From Cystobacter fuscus (lineage in GTDB: Bacteria > Myxococcota > Myxococcia > Myxococcales > Myxococcaceae): 64,000 nt of DNA. The position numbers were made by a program, and so were the translations under genes. Location of the stretch: the NCBI RefSeq assembly GCF_002305875.1, contig NZ_CP022098.1:2294001-2358000 (forward strand), read 5' to 3'. The notes below the pieces were generated by a model. It made no database searches, was not told the origin of the DNA, and was given only the letters and a program-made list of their open reading frames with translations. The stretch's first letter is position 1. Every line of letters begins with the position of its first letter. Below, in pieces: positions 61,947-64,000 of the stretch.

Positions 61947-63470
61947 TCAGACCTTCTCCACGGGGAGCTGGATGGTGAAGCGGCTGCCCTTGCCCAGCTC
62001 GCTCTTGAGGGTGATGTAGCCGCCGTGTGCCTCCACGATGCGCCGGGCGATGGCGAGCCCCAACCCACTGCCCTCGGTGCGGCGGGTGAGCAGGTTGTCC
62101 ACCCGGTAGAAGCGCTCGAAGATGCGCCGGTGGTCCCTCCGGGCGATGCCCACGCCATGGTCCTCCACCGTCAGGTCCACCCACTTGCGCGCCGCCCGCA
62201 CGGTGAGGTGGATGCGCTTGTCCTCCCGGCTGTACTTGTAGGCGTTCTGCAAGAGGTTGAGCAGGGCGCCGGAAATGGCGCTCCGGTCCACGTGCACCGG
62301 CGTCGCCGTGTCGGGCATCTCCACGGACAGATGCACGTCTCCATCCAGGTGCTGGGCGCGGAAGGCGGACACGGCGGTGTCCACCACCTCGGACACGGGA
62401 ATCGTCTCCGGGTGGTACTCCTTGCGGCCGCTCTCGATGCGCGACCAGTCCAGCACGCGCTCGATGAGCGTGCTCAAGCGCTCCGTCTCCTGGGTGAGCA
62501 GCCGCAGCACCTCCTGCGTCTGCGCCTCGTCCCGGACGCGGCCGAGCGCGAGCGTCTCGATGAACATGCGGATGGAGGTGACGGGGGTGCGCAGCTCGTG
62601 GCTCACCAGCGACACGAAGTCCGTCTTCATGCGCGACAGCCGGGCCTCGCGGTAGAGCACCCGGCCCGTGTAGACGACGCCGAAGGTGAGCGTGAGATAG
62701 AAGAGCGCCAGCAATATCCCGTACACCAGCCGGTTGCGCGTGGAGGCCCGCGCCACGGGATCCTCCCCCGTGGGCACCACCCCCAGACGGAAGTCTTGCA
62801 GGGGCAGGGGCAGGGTGCGCTCGGCGAGCACCTGGGGCCCGAGCGCGTTGGCGCGCGCCTGGGCCACCTCCGAGGCGAGCTTGCCCATGAGTCCCTCGCC
62901 CACGGGCTCCTGACGGGCGAGCAGCACGAAGCGCACGGGCTCTCCCGAGGTCACCTGTGCCTCGGCGTGCTCGGCGAGCAGTGTCTCCACCGCTTCCTGC
63001 GAGACGCGCGCGCCGTACACCACCGGGCCGTCGCGCTCGGCGGCGATGAGCGTGGCGTGGCCTCCCACCATGAGCGAGAAGAGCGAGGTGCCCGGGGGGA
63101 AGTCCTTGGACGAGGACTCCACCGCCGTCAGGGCCGCGGCGAGTTCCTGATCGCTCGTGTGCACCTGCTTGCCCTCCAGTTGGAACGAGTCGCGGGTGGA
63201 CAGGCGGCGGCCATCGGCGTCCACCAGCCACATCTGGCCGTTGACCTGCTTGAAGCTCGCGGCACGCAGCACCGCGGGCAGCTCCTCCGCCAGCGCGCTC
63301 AGGGTGCCCTGCCACGTGGCCTGGAGCCGTTTCTCCACGGCGGCGCGCTCGTTGATGATGGCCACCACCCCGAAGCCGGACAGCCCGGCCGAGGGCAGCA
63401 CCACCAGGACGATGAGCAGCGCGAAGGTGCGCCGGAAACTGAGGATGATGGGAGGCGGGTGGGTGGCCAC
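61947..63470 (-). CDS. Membrane sensor histidine kinase (partner of the OmpR-type regulator)
   Basis: The protein has 507 residues. Two membrane segments (about 14-38 and 245-268) flank a ~200-residue periplasmic sensor. The core has H-box [20 protein letters not shown]-box [14 protein letters not shown]1 [10 protein letters not shown]-box [12 protein letters not shown] and G2 [18 protein letters not shown]. The start is GTG at 63470. Its 3' end is duplicated in decayed form next to the response regulator 2 kb away, showing that kinase and regulator were once adjacent. The TGA is followed at once by the toxin ATG. Confidence 0.95.
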   Translation of the reverse strand: MATHPPPIILSFRRTFALLIVLVVLPSAGLSGFGVVAIINERAAVEKRLQATWQGTLSALAEELPAVLRAASFKQVNGQMWLVDADGRRLSTRDSFQLEGKQVHTSDQELAAALTAVESSSKDFPPGTSLFSLMVGGHATLIAAERDGPVVYGARVSQEAVETLLAEHAEAQVTSGEPVRFVLLARQEPVGEGLMGKLASEVAQARANALGPQVLAERTLPLPLQDFRLGVVPTGEDPVARASTRNRLVYGILLALFYLTLTFGVVYTGRVLYREARLSRMKTDFVSLVSHELRTPVTSIRMFIETLALGRVRDEAQTQEVLRLLTQETERLSTLIERVLDWSRIESGRKEYHPETIPVSEVVDTAVSAFRAQHLDGDVHLSVEMPDTATPVHVDRSAISGALLNLLQNAYKYSREDKRIHLTVRAARKWVDLTVEDHGVGIARRDHRRIFERFYRVDNLLTRRTEGSGLGLAIARRIVEAHGGYITLKSELGKGSRFTIQLPVEKV

Positions 63471-63551
63471 GGCTCTCCTCTCTACCTCCCCCCGGGACGG
63501 GACGCTCGTGGGAGCCAGGGTGTGCGGCGGTGTCTCACCCCGCCGTGGGGT

Positions 63552-64000
63552 TCATGCGGCGCGGTCCGAGGAGTCGAGCTGGGCCTGGACGAGGGCGGTG
63601 TAGAGGCCGCCGCGGGCGAGCAGCTCGGCGTGGGTGCCCGCCTCCACGAGCTGGCCGCCGTCCATCACCAGGATGAGGTCCGCGTTCACCACGGTGCTCA
63701 GCCGGTGGGCGATGACGATGCGCGTGCAGCGCAGCCCCGCGAGTGCTTCCTGCACCTTGCGCTCGGTGATGGCGTCCAGCGCGCTGGTGGCTTCGTCGAG
63801 CAGCAGCACGGCGGGCTTGCGCACCAGGGCGCGCGCGAGCGAGAGGCGCTGGCGCTGGCCGCCGGAGAGCGCCGCGCCCCGGTCCACCATGGGCGTCTCG
63901 TAGCGCATGGGCATGGCCATGATGTCCTCGTGCACCTGCGCGGCCCGTGCGGCTTCCTCCACCGCCGCCAGTGGCACCTCGGGGTCGAGCATGGCGATGT
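63552..64000 (-). CDS. ABC transporter, C-terminal nucleotide-binding part (cut by window edge)
   Basis: The last ~149 residues of an ATP-binding domain are present: signature [19 protein letters not shown], Walker [15 protein letters not shown] and switch His in IVIAHRLST. The open frame runs through the window edge, so Walker A and any membrane part lie outside. The sequence style ([20 protein letters not shown]) is that of exporter-type or bacteriocin/peptidase-containing transporters. The end [10 protein letters not shown] is a normal terminus. The substrate is unknown. Confidence 0.9.
   Translation of the reverse strand, partial: IAMLDPEVPLAAVEEAARAAQVHEDIMAMPMRYETPMVDRGAALSGGQRQRLSLARALVRKPAVLLLDEATSALDAITERKVQEALAGLRCTRIVIAHRLSTVVNADLILVMDGGQLVEAGTHAELLARGGLYTALVQAQLDSSDRAA

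Overview
The window looks like chromosomal DNA from a myxobacterium, most likely of the Cystobacter/Archangium/Stigmatella group. The evidence is very high GC with strong third-position bias, many GTG starts, Hanks-type Ser/Thr kinases beside two-component systems, a remnant of a sigma-54 activator, a sigma-54 promoter in front of a type IV pilin, many lipoproteins and a MYXO-CTERM anchored protein. No tRNA, rRNA or CRISPR array was seen. This placement is inferred from gene content and signatures, not from a marker gene.

Left part (1-18 kb): a decayed sigma-54 activator next to a small lipoprotein; a large kinase-TPR protein; an IS91-type transposase remnant; a pdxH-hemG-LytS-kinase operon; glycogen synthase; a second kinase coupled to a LEA-type lipoprotein; a CNNM/CorC membrane protein; a secretin/pilus N-domain protein; a DUF2254 membrane protein; DUF4142 and dimethylargininase genes; a DeoR regulator.

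Accessory island (18-32 kb): an orphan cobalamin-type radical SAM enzyme; a 4.4 kb segment with a GH2 glycosidase and an SDR bounded by 37-nt direct repeats; a sigma-54 dependent pilin; a two-gene RiPP candidate (51-residue Cys-containing peptide plus DUF692/MNIO enzyme); a lipoprotein with a papain-fold toxin-like domain followed by an internally duplicated probable immunity protein; a KefB-type antiporter.

Middle (32-47 kb): glgX, two adjacent sensor kinases, aat, a second LEA lipoprotein, an HExxH protein, a secreted alpha-amylase, a zinc-ribbon protein, an OLD-like ATPase and a large carboxypeptidase-regulatory-like surface protein. glgA, glgX and the amylase together give alpha-glucan synthesis, debranching and extracellular hydrolysis.

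Right part (47-64 kb): a MYXO-CTERM protein; a four-gene envelope operon (outer-membrane protein, lipoprotein, Tat-exported DUF1501 protein, haem-motif lipoprotein); a kelch/HYR lipoprotein; a propeller-like lipoprotein; a methyltransferase; and a histidine kinase/response regulator pair split by a second lipoprotein toxin (PD-(D/E)XK nuclease type) with a DUF3396 immunity gene. A decayed copy of the kinase 3' end lies on the far side of that insertion. The window ends inside an ABC exporter gene.

The strongest discovery candidates are the MNIO-RiPP pair and the two lipoprotein toxin/immunity modules. The modules resemble the SitA/SitI toxins that myxobacteria transfer by outer-membrane exchange.
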